Of a stretch of 64,000 nt of DNA, positions 28,547-37,862 are shown in pieces. The position numbers and the translations under genes were made by a program. Source of the stretch: AV69 sp963742315. GTDB taxonomy: Bacteria > Verrucomicrobiota > Verrucomicrobiia > Chthoniobacterales > UBA10450. How positions within the stretch are numbered: the stretch's first letter is position 1; each line of letters begins with the position of its first letter. A model generated the notes under the pieces. The model searched no databases and had not been told where the DNA came from. It saw only the letters and a program-made list of their open reading frames with translations. The stretch lies in NCBI GenBank assembly GCA_963742315.1, contig CAVULE010000015.1, forward strand, positions 434,001-498,000, in the 5' to 3' direction.

Positions 28547-28640
28547 TCGGTCTGCCCTCTGCCCTCTGCTCTCTGCTCTCTGACTCTCTGCTCTCTGACC
28601 TCTGACTTCTGACCTCTGATCTCTGTCCTCCGCCCTCTCG
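28547..28640 (+). repeat. CTCTGAC/CTCTGCT tandem tract
   Basis: Alternating CTCTGCC, CTCTGCT and CTCTGAC units run for about 90 bp just before the ClC gene. Same family as 26985-27085 and 31330-31390. Confidence 0.85.
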
Positions 28641-28685
28641 GTTTCTCAACTTGATCTTTTCCCGCGCGCACAGACTTGAGTAAGC

Positions 28686-30479
28686 GTGCCAGATAGCAGC
28701 GCTGAACCGAAACGTCTGATCTTCCTTCCGCTTCGGCGGTTGAAGTTTTGGATGTGGTTCAAGGAGAAAGCGCAGCCTAGCGATCTCCAACTGACTCTGC
28801 TTTGGGCCGGCATCGTTGGTTTTTGCGGCGCTATTTGTTCGATCGGATTTCGCCTCGCGACCGGCGCAGTCCACAAACTGTTAACGGGAAGTCCGGCACC
28901 GCATTTGTCCGAGAGTTTTGCTCACTTGCCTCTGTGGATGCGACTGATCGTTCCCGGCATGGGCGGACTGATTGCCGGGGCTATCCTGCAGTTCGGAATG
29001 CGCTGGCACGGTCAGCTCACGACCACCGATTACATGGAAGCGGTTGTTCTTGGCGATGGGAAGATCTCGACCCGACGCAGTCTGGTGAAATGTCTTTCTG
29101 CGTTGTTCTCGATCGCTTCAGGTGGCTCGATTGGCCGCGAAGGTCCCCTGGTTCAACTTTCATCGCTGGTTGCTTCGATTGCCGGACGATTGCAAAAATG
29201 GTCGCCCCCACGATTGCGATTGCTTGTCGGTTGTGGCGCAGCCGCCGGTATCGCATCAGCCTACAACGCACCAATTGCCGGCGCGGTCTTTGTCGCCGAG
29301 ATCGTACTCGGTTCTGTGGCGATGGAAATTTTCGGGCCGCTCGTTTTTTCGTCGGTCATCGCCACCCTGACGGTGCGAGGATTTCTTGGGGGCAATCCGC
29401 TCTACGACATCCCGCCATTTCAACTGAATGGAAACTGGGAGATTATTCCTTACTTGCTGCTCGGCCTTTTCGCCGGACTGCTCGCGCCCTGGTTCATTCG
29501 TTTGTTGCGAGCAAGCGAACGTCTAGCGGGGCAGATCGTCGCGCCGGTTTCCATCAAAATGTGCGTCGGCGGCTTGATTGTTGGCTTCATCGCCGTCTTT
29601 CATCCCGAAGTTTGCGGAAACGGTTACAGCGCCGTCAACGCCATCCTCAAAGGAGAGTGGGTCTGGCAAACGCTCGCCGTGATTCTCATTCTGAAAGTTC
29701 TCGCGACCTCCTCTACCTTCGGTTCCGGCGCGGTCGGTGGTGTTTTCACCCCCACTCTCTTTATTGGCGCGAGCCTCGGCTCCCTCTTCGGCGATGTGAC
29801 GCAACATTTCGCGGGCCATCTCAACCCGAGCGCGTTCGCTCTAGTCGGTATGGGTGCCTTTCTCGCCGCGGCAACTCACGCGCCTATCATGGCCATCATC
29901 ATGATTTTTGAGCTGACACTCGATTATCAAATCATCCTCCCGCTCATGCTGGCCTGCGTGGTTGGCTATTACACTTCTGTTAGCATCGAGAAACGCTCCA
30001 TCTATGCCGATCCACTTCAACGCAAAGGAGCAGGCGACTACCGCCAGCAATTAGCTGAATTGCATGTGCGCGATTTGATGAAACCCAACCCACTCGCGAT
30101 TCAGCCGACGGCACGTTTCGCGGAAATTGGAGAAAAGTTCATCGCCAGTCCCGTCAATTATATTTATGTGACCGACAACGGACGATTCGTCGGCGCCGTT
30201 TCTCTGCATGACATCAAACGTTATCTCAATTCTCCCCACCTGGCCGAGCTCGTCATCGCCGAAGATATCGTGCGCGATCGTTTTCCCACCGTCCGGCCTG
30301 AGGCTTCGCTCGCCGAAGCGATGGAACGTTTCGCTCATCACGATGGCGAACGTCTCCCGGTCGTTGGAAATTCCGGAGAGAACCGGCTTCTTGGCACCAT
30401 TTCAAAAACTGACGTTATCCTGGCCCTGGCCGGCAGCAGCAAAAGCGCCGCCAGTGTCAACACTGCCGCCGTTCAATAA
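28686..30479 (+). CDS. ClC-type chloride channel/antiporter with CBS pair
   Basis: This 597-residue protein starts at GTG 28686. ClC signatures are GGSIGREGPLVQL (anion selectivity helix N), FGSGAVGGVFTPTLFIGASL and the repeated helices between residues 35 and 440. The C-terminal cytosolic part carries two CBS domains (VRDLMKPNPLAIQPTARFAE and IVRDRFPTVRPEASLAEAM), which sense adenine nucleotides in other ClC proteins. It is an inner-membrane anion channel or Cl-/H+ exchanger. Its 3' end overlaps the convergent gene at 30473 by 7 bp. Confidence 0.93.
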   Translation: MPDSSAEPKRLIFLPLRRLKFWMWFKEKAQPSDLQLTLLWAGIVGFCGAICSIGFRLATGAVHKLLTGSPAPHLSESFAHLPLWMRLIVPGMGGLIAGAILQFGMRWHGQLTTTDYMEAVVLGDGKISTRRSLVKCLSALFSIASGGSIGREGPLVQLSSLVASIAGRLQKWSPPRLRLLVGCGAAAGIASAYNAPIAGAVFVAEIVLGSVAMEIFGPLVFSSVIATLTVRGFLGGNPLYDIPPFQLNGNWEIIPYLLLGLFAGLLAPWFIRLLRASERLAGQIVAPVSIKMCVGGLIVGFIAVFHPEVCGNGYSAVNAILKGEWVWQTLAVILILKVLATSSTFGSGAVGGVFTPTLFIGASLGSLFGDVTQHFAGHLNPSAFALVGMGAFLAAATHAPIMAIIMIFELTLDYQIILPLMLACVVGYYTSVSIEKRSIYADPLQRKGAGDYRQQLAELHVRDLMKPNPLAIQPTARFAEIGEKFIASPVNYIYVTDNGRFVGAVSLHDIKRYLNSPHLAELVIAEDIVRDRFPTVRPEASLAEAMERFAHHDGERLPVVGNSGENRLLGTISKTDVILALAGSSKSAASVNTAAVQ

Positions 30480-30898
30480 ATTCCATTCTTCTTTTCCACC
30501 ACGACGTTAATCAATCGGTCGTGTGAATCGAACAACCATTGCGCGGTTACTTCCTTTTGCAGCAGCAAAGGCGCCGAAAGAAAAACCACCTCCGGATGAT
30601 CATAATATTGACCCAGATAAGCTCGGACCGATTTTACGGCGCGTGGTTCCGAACCGTCTTTGACAGGCTCAACTGTCACCGGCGACATCCCTTTATCCTG
30701 CTGCAATTGTTTGGAAATAAAATCGAGGACGCTCTTGACGCTCGACCCGAGCGGCGTGCGCTGTACCAGCACAGCCTGGATTTCGCCGCGATGCGCATGC
30801 AAATCGACAATCACCGGCGACTCTTTCGGTTCCGACAGGGCCAAACCGCTTGTCGTTACGAGAAAGCCCGCCACCAATGCCAGACCCTGCCCTTTCAT
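30473..30898 (-). CDS. Secreted hypothetical protein
   Basis: From the ATG at 30898 this is 141 residues with a signal peptide (MKGQGLALVAGFLVTTSGLA). The mature part is a small mixed alpha/beta domain: HRGEIQAVLVQRTPLGSSVK, DFISKQLQQDKG and VTAQWLFDSHDRLINVVVEK. I recognise no family with confidence. A longer form from 30949 is possible. It converges with the ClC gene, overlapping it by 7 bp. Confidence 0.7.
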   Translation of the reverse strand: MKGQGLALVAGFLVTTSGLALSEPKESPVIVDLHAHRGEIQAVLVQRTPLGSSVKSVLDFISKQLQQDKGMSPVTVEPVKDGSEPRAVKSVRAYLGQYYDHPEVVFLSAPLLLQKEVTAQWLFDSHDRLINVVVEKKNGIY

Positions 30899-31055
30899 CC
30901 TTTTAAACTTGGTTGAGAAATGCCGCCCCGCAATACTCCGCCGACTCAAATTGCTGACCTCTGCTTGCCGCGCCGTAGCCTTGTGCGAAGGCGGGTCCTC
31001 TTTGACTTCCGATACCTGAATCTGCAGGTTGAGAGCCGATTCTATTTAGGATCCC

Positions 31056-31331
31056 ATGAACGAAGAAAAAGGTCAGGAAAACTCAGCCTTGGATGAAATA
31101 ATGGTCGCTCGGATCGAGATCGAGGGAATCGGTGTTGCCGCTAACGAAAAGGAAATGACCGATTCCGTGAGGGCGCTGCCCGGAGTCCGCGAGGTCAAGA
31201 TCGAGAACGGCGTAATGTATGTGACTTACGACCCGCTCGACACGGCGGAAAAGAAGATCGAGGAAGCGGTGCGGGCGAGCGGGAACGCGGTGAAAGCTGC
31301 AACCACAGACACCGAATCCCCGCATCCCTGA
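31056..31331 (+). CDS. HMA-like ferredoxin-fold protein lacking the metal motif
   Basis: This 91-residue protein has the beta-alpha-beta-beta-alpha-beta layout of heavy-metal-associated domains: ARIEIEGIGVAANEKEMTDS, LPGVREVKIENGVMYVTYDP, EKKIEEAVRASGNAV. The position that normally holds CxxC reads GVAAN, so it should not bind copper or mercury through the usual thiols. It may have become a dimerisation or regulatory module. It stands alone. Confidence 0.7.
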   Translation: MNEEKGQENSALDEIMVARIEIEGIGVAANEKEMTDSVRALPGVREVKIENGVMYVTYDPLDTAEKKIEEAVRASGNAVKAATTDTESPHP

Positions 31332-31412
31332 CCTCTGATATCTGATCTCTGACTTCTGTCCTCTGATCTCTGGCCCCTGACTTCTGTCTTCAATCAGCTC
31401 CATGCTCCATGC
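31330..31412 (+). repeat. CTCTGAC tract with dispersed CCATGCTCC units
   Basis: The tract begins at the stop of the HMA-like gene with CTGACCTCTGATATCTGATC and ends with CAATCAGCTCCATGCTCCAT, which recalls the dispersed repeat at 24605 and 32627. Confidence 0.75.
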
Positions 31413-31426
31413 TCCCCGCAGCCGAG

Positions 31427-31924
31427 CTACTGCTGGAAACTAATTGCCGAAGGACTCGGGCAATGACCGGTCTCGGCAGTCGCGCTGCTGGTCGACCCGC
31501 TGCGCAAGGTCCAGCATTCGCCGAGGGGTAGAGCAATAACAGATCTCGACTGCCACACGCGCGTGGGCCTCATTTATTTTCACCCAGAGTGGATTGGATC
31601 TGTCGAAGTTGAGTGGATTGTTCTCAGAATCGCGTGGTGTAAGGATGGTCATCGATTCACCCGCCGAGAGCACGTGGCTGTGCATGTCGCTCTCCGAGAG
31701 CCGATGCTCGCCCGGCCCCAGTAATTTCTCGAGCGCCTCATGGCAGTTGATTACACCGCCGCGCGCACCTGCTGGCGCTGCATGTAAGCGGTGTAACCGG
31801 ACACACACAGAGCGCAAAGTCCGACCAATGTTGCGATCACCGCGTCGTATCGGCTCGCGCCGCGCGTCGCCCTCTCCTCCGGCACGAAGCCGATCTTATT
31901 GCCGGCTGGGTTTGTGTCAATCAT
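31427..31924 (-). pseudogene. Membrane-anchored hypothetical protein, broken
   Basis: The start at 31924 gives an anchor (VIATLVGLCALCVSGYTAYM) and stops after QQVRAAV. Another frame continues with NCHEALEKLLGPGEHRLSES and NNPLNFDRSNPLWVKINEAH to VEICYCST. A third resumes as LGECWTLRSGSTSSATAETG and stops at 31427. One extra C in a C-run near 31525-31528 explains the last break; the first break also seems to have lost a middle segment. It was a short periplasmic domain on a single anchor; family unknown. Confidence 0.6.
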
Positions 31925-31991
31925 TCTGCTGGCTCAAGCTAGTCCGCGCAACGAAGGCAGATTAACTCCCAAACCTTTCTCGTCACCGCTT

Positions 31992-32507
31992 TCAGTGCGC
32001 CGGACGGAGGGCTTCCTGAACAGACGGAGGTAATTTGTCGGCGTTGCGCAGGAGGAGGCTCACCTGCCAGATCTCGGTGTCGGTCAGTCTTCCCTCAAAC
32101 GAAGGCATGGCGCTGAACCGGATGCCATTCTTTACCACCCAGTGAGTCGCGCCGACGGGATCGTCAGTGACTCCTTCGGCCGGCGGAAGTAACTGCGGGG
32201 CGTGCGGGTAAAACCGTTTCGCGAAGTCGGACGCGGTCTGATCCAGCTGGCCGTGACACATCATGCAGGCATTCTGCTGATAGACGCGAGCGCCGGCGAG
32301 AAGGTTGGTCTCGTCGGCGGGAAGCGGCGATTGATCGGCGGAGCTTTGCCCGATCGAGGAGGCAAGGGCCCGATGCACAATGGATCTTTCCATTGGCAAA
32401 GGGCCGCCCTTCGTCGCCAGGGAGATTCCGCCGCGAGTGGCGAAAAGATAACCAGCCAGCAGGAGCAAACCCATTCCAATCACAAGACCAAAGAAGAATT
32501 TGATCAC
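31992..32507 (-). CDS. Membrane-anchored class I c-type cytochrome
   Basis: This 171-residue protein has an N-terminal anchor (MIKFFFGLVIGMGLLLLAGY) and a single haem site CMMCH at residues 81-85. A Met ligand is available in GIRFSAMPSF. The helix LTDTEIWQVSLLLRNADKLP closes the cytochrome fold. It faces the periplasm and probably carries electrons between dehydrogenases and a terminal oxidase. No oxidase gene is nearby. Confidence 0.9.
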   Translation of the reverse strand: MIKFFFGLVIGMGLLLLAGYLFATRGGISLATKGGPLPMERSIVHRALASSIGQSSADQSPLPADETNLLAGARVYQQNACMMCHGQLDQTASDFAKRFYPHAPQLLPPAEGVTDDPVGATHWVVKNGIRFSAMPSFEGRLTDTEIWQVSLLLRNADKLPPSVQEALRPAH

Positions 32508-32619
32508 GGGCTCCTTTATATCATTGGTTGCAAACGTCGTCGCTGCGATTTGCCCTTAATTTCTAAACAGTACCGGTGCGGCTTGCACCTCAACATCTCA
32601 ACTCTCTTCCGACCGACAC

Positions 32620-32695
32620 CTTTTGATTTCCATCTTCAATCTCCCATCTTCCATCTTCTATCAGCTCGTCGCTCGTAGCTCCGTGCTCCATGCTG
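32620..32695 (+). repeat. Interspersed repeat, copy 2
   Basis: Matches 24605-24670 over CTTCCATCTTCTATCAGCTC and the following GTCGCTCGTAGCTCCGTGCT. The 32508-32803 gap contains no gene. Confidence 0.7.
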
Positions 32696-32803
32696 GCTAC
32701 CTGCTCGCGAAAGCCCAGTTTCGAGGCAAGTTAGCGCTAGTTCCCCGGCTTGGCATCGTTGCGGATCGTCGTTACCAGAAGCGCGCGATATGTACGGCCG
32801 AAA

Positions 32804-33295
32804 CTAGTTCGGATAATGCAAGCGTAGCAACTGCGGCTTTTCAGCCATGATGATAACGAAGAGCTCGCTGTAATCGTTCTCCGGAATGGTGATGGGTACT
32901 TCGATTCCGAGCGCTTTGACCAAATCGGGAATCGTATTCCCATGTGCCACCACCAGGGTGTTACCTTTCAAAGGGCGCAGCTTCTCGGCCATTGCAGGAA
33001 TGTCGTTCGCTGGAACGACAGTTGGAGAAATCTTCGTCGCTTTTGCGGTGGGTGCGGCAGTTTCCCGCGTTCGTTTGAATTCAGTCGTGAAGATCGCAGT
33101 GATCTCGGCATCTTTCAGCATTCGAGCAAGCGCCTCTGCTCGTTCCTGCCCGGCAGTCGATAAATCCGGGTCGTCTCCGCCGGTCGCGGCCTTTTCCGCG
33201 TGCCGGACAAGGAATACAATCGGCGACGCCTCGGCGACAGCGCACGCTGACAACAGAAGCGTGGCAACGACAAGGAAATGTTTTGCGATCATCAT
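32804..33295 (-). CDS. Histidine phosphatase family protein, exported
   Basis: About 163 residues with a lipoprotein-like signal (LVVATLLLSACAVAEA, potential lipobox LSAC). The catalytic motif FLVRHAEKA sits at the start of the mature domain and the second His in TLVVAHGNTIPDLVKAL. It belongs to the short SixA-like or PGAM-type branch. Being outside the cytoplasm, a role on phosphoesters in the periplasm is likely. The start is uncertain by a few codons (33301 GTG, 33295 or 33292 ATG). Confidence 0.88.
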   Translation of the reverse strand: MMIAKHFLVVATLLLSACAVAEASPIVFLVRHAEKAATGGDDPDLSTAGQERAEALARMLKDAEITAIFTTEFKRTRETAAPTAKATKISPTVVPANDIPAMAEKLRPLKGNTLVVAHGNTIPDLVKALGIEVPITIPENDYSELFVIIMAEKPQLLRLHYPN

Positions 33296-33454
33296 TGGCA
33301 CATTCTAGCGACGCCGGCTCTGCTTGCGAGCCGTTGTCGCAAGCGGGCTTGTCGGTGATTGCCGACCGCTGTCCATCACAGCGTTTCAGCGTTTTCGGGA
33401 GGAGGGTTGACAAAATCTCCGGTCTCCTCTGAGCTTTTGTTTCCTCGACCAGAC

Positions 33455-35026
33455 ATGGAAACGCCGCTGACCCCACTGGAGTTCGCTCGCCGCGCGCGGA
33501 AAGTTTATCCGGAACACATCGCCGTGATCGATGGTGAGTCGCGCTGGAGCTATGCCCAGTTTCTCGATCGGTGCGATCGTTGGTCGGCGGTTTTGCAGCG
33601 GCTCGGAGTTGGCGCGGGCGATCGCGTTGCCTATCTCGCGCCCAATACTCATGCGCAGCTCGAATCGTTCTACTCCGTCCCGCAACTCGGCGCTGTCCTG
33701 GTGCCATTGAACTTTCGTCTGACCGCAGACGACTTTCTTTACCTGATCAATCACAGCGGCGCCCGGGTGGTTTGCGCACATCGCGATTATCTCGAGGCAA
33801 TCAATAACATTCGCTCCCACCTGCCCTGCGTGGAACACTTCGTCGCGTTGACGGGCGAACATAACGACTGGCTGAACTATGAAGCACTTCTTCAGGCGAG
33901 CTCGGCTGAATTTGTTCGCCCGGAAATTCATGAAACCGATCTACTGACGATCAACTACACCAGCGGCACCACCGCGCGTCCGAAAGGGGTGATGATTACG
34001 CATCGCAATGCCTGGATGAATTCCATCGGCACGCTGCTCCATCAACCCATGACCTGCGCCGATCGTTATCTGTGGACCTTGCCCATGTTTCACGCGAATG
34101 GCTGGACTTTCGTCTGGACGGTTACAGCCGTCGGCGCGACACACGTCTGTCTGCCCAAAATCGAACCGCGCGCGATCTTCGAATTAATGGCGAGAGAGCA
34201 GATAACTATGCTCTGCGCCGCGCCGACCGTATTAATCTCGTTAGCCAATGCGCCGGAGGGTATTCGCCACCTTGCGCCGAAGAGCATCCGGGTTGTTACT
34301 GCCGGCGCGCCGCCCGCCGCGTCCACCATCCAAAGACTCGAAGAAGAACTGGGCTGGACGATTACACAACTTTACGGACTCACTGAGACGGCGCCGTTCA
34401 TCACCGTCTGCGAACAGCGGCCGGAACACACCTCCCTCTCGGTTAGTGAGCGAGCGGCGATTAAAGCCCGGCAAGGCGTCGAGCTGATCACCTCCGGCGA
34501 GCTGCGGGTGGTTGACGAGGAAGACAACGATGTGCCCCGCGACGGAATCACCCAGGGTGAAATCGTAGCGCGCGGCAACGTCATCATGGCCGGCTACTAT
34601 AATGATCCAAAAGCGACCGAGCGTGCCCTGCGCGGCGGATGGTTTCGCACCGGCGATGCCGCGGTCGTCCATCCGGATGGTTATGTCGAGATACGCGACC
34701 GTCTGAAGGACGTCATCATCAGCGGCGGAGAAAACATCTCCTCGGTCGAAGTCGAAGGTGTGCTCTTGCGACACCCCGCAGTGCAGGAGGTGGCGATCGT
34801 TGGGCTGCCGCATGAGCGCTGGGGCGAGGCGCCGCACGCCTTCGTTGTTCTCAGGCAGGGCGCGCGCGCCGATGAGAGCGAGCTGCGCGAGTTTGCGCGG
34901 GCGAACATCGCGCATTTCAAGGCGCCGCACAGCGTCACCTTCATCAACGAACTTCCCAAGACTGCGACCGGCAAGATTCAGAAATACGTCTTGCGCGCGC
35001 GACAGAGTGCGATCGCGGCGCAGTAA
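33455..35026 (+). CDS. AMP-dependent acyl-CoA synthetase/ligase
   Basis: This 523-residue adenylate-forming enzyme begins METPLTPLEFARRARKVYPE; the open frame extends to 33359 without family similarity. Motifs are INYTSGTTARPKGVMITHRN (P-loop), QLYGLTETAPF, GWFRTGDAAVVHPDGYVEI, DRLKDVIISGGENISSVEVE and the C-terminal Lys in TATGKIQKYVL. It should activate a medium- or long-chain fatty or aryl acid as an acyl-CoA. Its last 128 bp plus 24 bp beyond the stop are repeated at 37160-37311 (see there). Confidence 0.93.
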   Translation: METPLTPLEFARRARKVYPEHIAVIDGESRWSYAQFLDRCDRWSAVLQRLGVGAGDRVAYLAPNTHAQLESFYSVPQLGAVLVPLNFRLTADDFLYLINHSGARVVCAHRDYLEAINNIRSHLPCVEHFVALTGEHNDWLNYEALLQASSAEFVRPEIHETDLLTINYTSGTTARPKGVMITHRNAWMNSIGTLLHQPMTCADRYLWTLPMFHANGWTFVWTVTAVGATHVCLPKIEPRAIFELMAREQITMLCAAPTVLISLANAPEGIRHLAPKSIRVVTAGAPPAASTIQRLEEELGWTITQLYGLTETAPFITVCEQRPEHTSLSVSERAAIKARQGVELITSGELRVVDEEDNDVPRDGITQGEIVARGNVIMAGYYNDPKATERALRGGWFRTGDAAVVHPDGYVEIRDRLKDVIISGGENISSVEVEGVLLRHPAVQEVAIVGLPHERWGEAPHAFVVLRQGARADESELREFARANIAHFKAPHSVTFINELPKTATGKIQKYVLRARQSAIAAQ

Positions 35027-35050
35027 GAAAAATACTTCAGCGTTGGGGAG
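34899..35050 (+). repeat. Ligase 3' end, intact copy of a 152-bp duplication
   Basis: This block matches 37160-37311 base for base in length, with about a dozen substitutions and no indels. It spans the last coding part, the stop codon and 24 bp of downstream sequence ending GTTGGGGAG. Confidence 0.9.
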
Positions 35051-35139
35051 AGCCGCCACGGGAAGGTAAGCAATCGGCTGCCCCTTCGTTTGCGCTTAGG
35101 TTTCGGGCTTCCAAATTCGATCCTATCCGCAGACCACTC

Positions 35140-36966
35140 TTATCCAGTTTGCGCTTTTGCATGAGCAACCCATCGCTCGACGCGCTCTTGCAGCAGGTCC
35201 AGCGGCATCGCTCCGCCGTTCAGGATTTCGTCGTGGAACGCTTTGATGTCGAACTTCGGACCTAGCTGCGCTTTGGCTTCGTCGCGCAATTTGCGAATCA
35301 TGAGCTGTCCCATCTTATAGGCCAGTGCCTGTCCCGGCCAGGCGATGTAGCGGTCGGCCTCGGTCTGTGCGAGCGCGTCGTTCAGATCGTTGGCGTGCAT
35401 GTAATCGATCACTTTCTCGCGACTCCAGCTCTTGTCGTGAATGCCGGTATCGACCACCAACCGCACGGCGCGGAATAGCTCCGAGTTTAGCCGGCCGTAG
35501 TCTGACACTGGTTCTTTATAGAAACCGATCTCCTTTCCCAGTTCCTCGGCATAAAGCGCCCAACCTTCCGCATAGGCGGAGTAAAAGCCGTGAAGACGGA
35601 ACTTCGGAAGATCGGGCAAGGTCTGGGCGATGCTGATCTGCATGTGATGACCTGGAACGCCTTCGTGATAAGCGACGGATTCGTCCGTGATCAGCGTGCG
35701 CTTGGTCGGATCAGCCACAGCGACCACGACGCGTCCCGGCCGTTTCCCATCCGGCGTGCCCGCGACGTAGTGCGTCGACTCAGCCTTGGCGAAATCCGGG
35801 ATTGGTTCCACCGTTACAGGCGCTTTCGGCAAAAGCCCGAATAACTCCGGCAGCTTCGGCTCCATCTGGTGGATGTATTTGGAAAAATTATCGACGATCT
35901 GTTGCTCGCTTGTCGGCTTCCACTTCGGGTCGTTGTTGATCGCTTCGCGGAAGCTGGCGAGGTCCTTGTATCCCTGCGACTGCGCGAGCTTCGTCATCTC
36001 GGCCGTGATTCGCTCCACTTCTTTAAGTCCGATCTGATGCACTTCCGCAGGCGTGACGTTCATGGTCGTCATCATCTTGACGGCTTCGGCATAACGCCGT
36101 TTGCCATCGGTCAAACTTTCGATCGAAAGCTGCGCCCGCCCTTTCGGGTCGTAATCGTTGCGGAGAAATTCCGCGAACTTCTTGTAAGCAGGAAAGACAT
36201 CGTCGTTCACCGCCTTCGTCATCTCATCGGTCAGCCGCTTCTTGTCCTGCTCGGAAAATTCCTTCGGAAACTTCGTCGTCGGGCGGAGAAATGGATTTGC
36301 GGCGATGATGCCATCGCATTGGCCGGGCAGCTTCTCGAGCACGATCTTCGGCGGCATCAATCCGTCCTTCAGGCCCTGCTGCATCACCTCGGTCGTCTGC
36401 TCCAGGACGCGCGGGATTTGGTGTAGCCGGGAAATGTAATCCTGGTAATGCTGCACGGAATCGAAAGGCACGGAGAGCGGCAGATCGGCCAGCCGGGTGT
36501 GAACACCGTTCTGCTGGTTCACCGGCATTTCGTAATTCTTTAGCTCGTAGTTGATGTCCTCCCGCTCGATTTGTCGCTGCATGACGCGATGGCTGAGCAA
36601 GTCTTTGTCACCCATCCCGTCGGTCGGGATCGCTTTCAGTCGGCGCAGAAACTCGTCGCCTTCCGCATGCTGGCGGGCGATCTCCTTCAGCGAATACTGG
36701 CCGAGCAAGTTATTGTAGCGATAGTCGCCGTAAGCCGTCGCCCGTTCCGGCGAGTTCTTCAGCCCCGTCTCATAAAACTCGTCGAATAATTTATTCTGCT
36801 CTGCCACGCGATCGGCTACCGGCGCCATCTCCGCGAAGCCCGGGCCGGCCAGCGCGAGGACAAAACCACAAAGAATAACACGGCAGCGTAAGCCGCGAGA
36901 TCGACGGGAAGCAGCCAGGTTTGCTGGCATGAGCGCAGCTGCGCGCAAGGGATCAATTTTTCGCAT
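35140..36966 (-). CDS. DUF885 family protein, M32/M3-like metallopeptidase fold
   Basis: This 608-residue protein has a signal-anchor-like N-terminus (VILCGFVLALAGPGFA). DUF885 features include the helical N-terminal half (LKNYEMPVNQQNGVHTRLAD) and the zinc motif ESVAYHEGVPGHHMQ, with the downstream Glu in YSAYAEGWALYAEELGKE. It is probably a periplasmic carboxypeptidase-like enzyme. It lies alone, on the opposite strand, exactly between the intact ligase gene and the orphan copy of the ligase tail. Confidence 0.9.
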   Translation of the reverse strand: MRKIDPLRAAALMPANLAASRRSRGLRCRVILCGFVLALAGPGFAEMAPVADRVAEQNKLFDEFYETGLKNSPERATAYGDYRYNNLLGQYSLKEIARQHAEGDEFLRRLKAIPTDGMGDKDLLSHRVMQRQIEREDINYELKNYEMPVNQQNGVHTRLADLPLSVPFDSVQHYQDYISRLHQIPRVLEQTTEVMQQGLKDGLMPPKIVLEKLPGQCDGIIAANPFLRPTTKFPKEFSEQDKKRLTDEMTKAVNDDVFPAYKKFAEFLRNDYDPKGRAQLSIESLTDGKRRYAEAVKMMTTMNVTPAEVHQIGLKEVERITAEMTKLAQSQGYKDLASFREAINNDPKWKPTSEQQIVDNFSKYIHQMEPKLPELFGLLPKAPVTVEPIPDFAKAESTHYVAGTPDGKRPGRVVVAVADPTKRTLITDESVAYHEGVPGHHMQISIAQTLPDLPKFRLHGFYSAYAEGWALYAEELGKEIGFYKEPVSDYGRLNSELFRAVRLVVDTGIHDKSWSREKVIDYMHANDLNDALAQTEADRYIAWPGQALAYKMGQLMIRKLRDEAKAQLGPKFDIKAFHDEILNGGAMPLDLLQERVERWVAHAKAQTG

Positions 36967-37159
36967 AGACCAACCCTAGCAGTGTGCGTCTGCGACGCAC
37001 GGACGAAGCTGCCATCCCGGGCGAGCCGCGTTCAGGCCGCTAAGCGTCACCCCCAGCCACAACCCGTCTCAATTACATCGAGAGCAGGATTTCGGAGGCA
37101 AACAACTTCGTCGGGTAAACGGAATCAGCGACCAGGGATATGGAAACTCCATCCAGTTG

Positions 37160-37311
37160 GGGCGAACATCGCGCATTTCAAGGCGCCACACAGCGTCACC
37201 TTCATCCAAGAACTTCCCAAGACCGGAACCGGCAAGATTCAGAAATGCGTCTTGCGAGCGCGACAGAGTGCGATCGCGGCGCAGTGAGAAAGATACTTCA
37301 GCGTTGGGGAG
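37160..37311 (+). pseudogene. Orphan tail of acyl-CoA ligase gene
   Basis: The frame reads NIAHFKAPHSVTFIQELPKT then GTGKIQKCVLRARQSAIAAQ and a stop, the ligase C-terminus, with no body upstream. It matches 34899-35050 across 152 bp without indels; many of the differences are silent. It is not likely to be translated into anything useful. A tract of the CCTAATTCTTACTTC type follows within 20 bp. Confidence 0.85.
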
Positions 37312-37440
37312 CGCACCGTCGGCTCTCCAATTCCTAATTCTTACTTCATAATCAAAAGCGCAGGAACAGCATTTGCTTCATGGACTATCACTCCCGCGAA
37401 TAAAAGCGGGTTCAAGGGCAATCAAAATACCTATATATAT

Positions 37441-37836
37441 ATGTTTGGATCTAACCCAAAAATTAGCTCGGCAACCCCAGCCTCCGAAGGAATTCATCAA
37501 TCCGCTTACAGTTCCGCTCCCAACAGGATATCCAGCGGCGTCTCGATCACTGGAGACGTAAAATTCGGCAGCGAACTGGTGATCGATGGCGAGGTGGAAG
37601 GAAACATTACATCAAACGGGAAGTTAACCATTGGCACCCACGCCACGGTGGCCGGTGACATCCGGGCCGGATTGGTCACCATCCAGGGCTTGGTGGAGGG
37701 AAACGTCCTCGCGACGGAACGCTGCGCATTGCAAGCCGGTGCCAGACTACATGGCGACATCAAATCGCCGCGCCTGGCCATGGACGAAAACGCCAGCCTC
37801 GTCGGCCGCGCCGCCATAACGGCGACAGCGCCGTAA
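37441..37836 (+). CDS. Bactofilin (polymer-forming cytoskeletal protein)
   Basis: This 131-residue protein has a disordered Ser/Pro-rich N-terminus, then the bactofilin beta-helix of repeated ITGDVKFGSELVIDGEVEGN, GTHATVAGDIRAGLVTIQGL and LQAGARLHGDIKSPRLAMDE. Bactofilins self-assemble without nucleotide into filaments at the membrane and guide cell-wall work. The ATG at 37441 follows an AT-rich stretch (TATATATATATG). A terminator lies 27 bp after the stop. Confidence 0.92.
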   Translation: MFGSNPKISSATPASEGIHQSAYSSAPNRISSGVSITGDVKFGSELVIDGEVEGNITSNGKLTIGTHATVAGDIRAGLVTIQGLVEGNVLATERCALQAGARLHGDIKSPRLAMDENASLVGRAAITATAP

Positions 37837-37862
37837 CTAAAGGGCAAGTTTGAGAGAGCAAG

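Noticed and set aside
35051..37159. Transposon carrying the DUF885 gene between the ligase tails
   Set aside because: No terminal inverted repeats or transposase could be seen; the flanking repeats are gene tails and not insertion-sequence ends.
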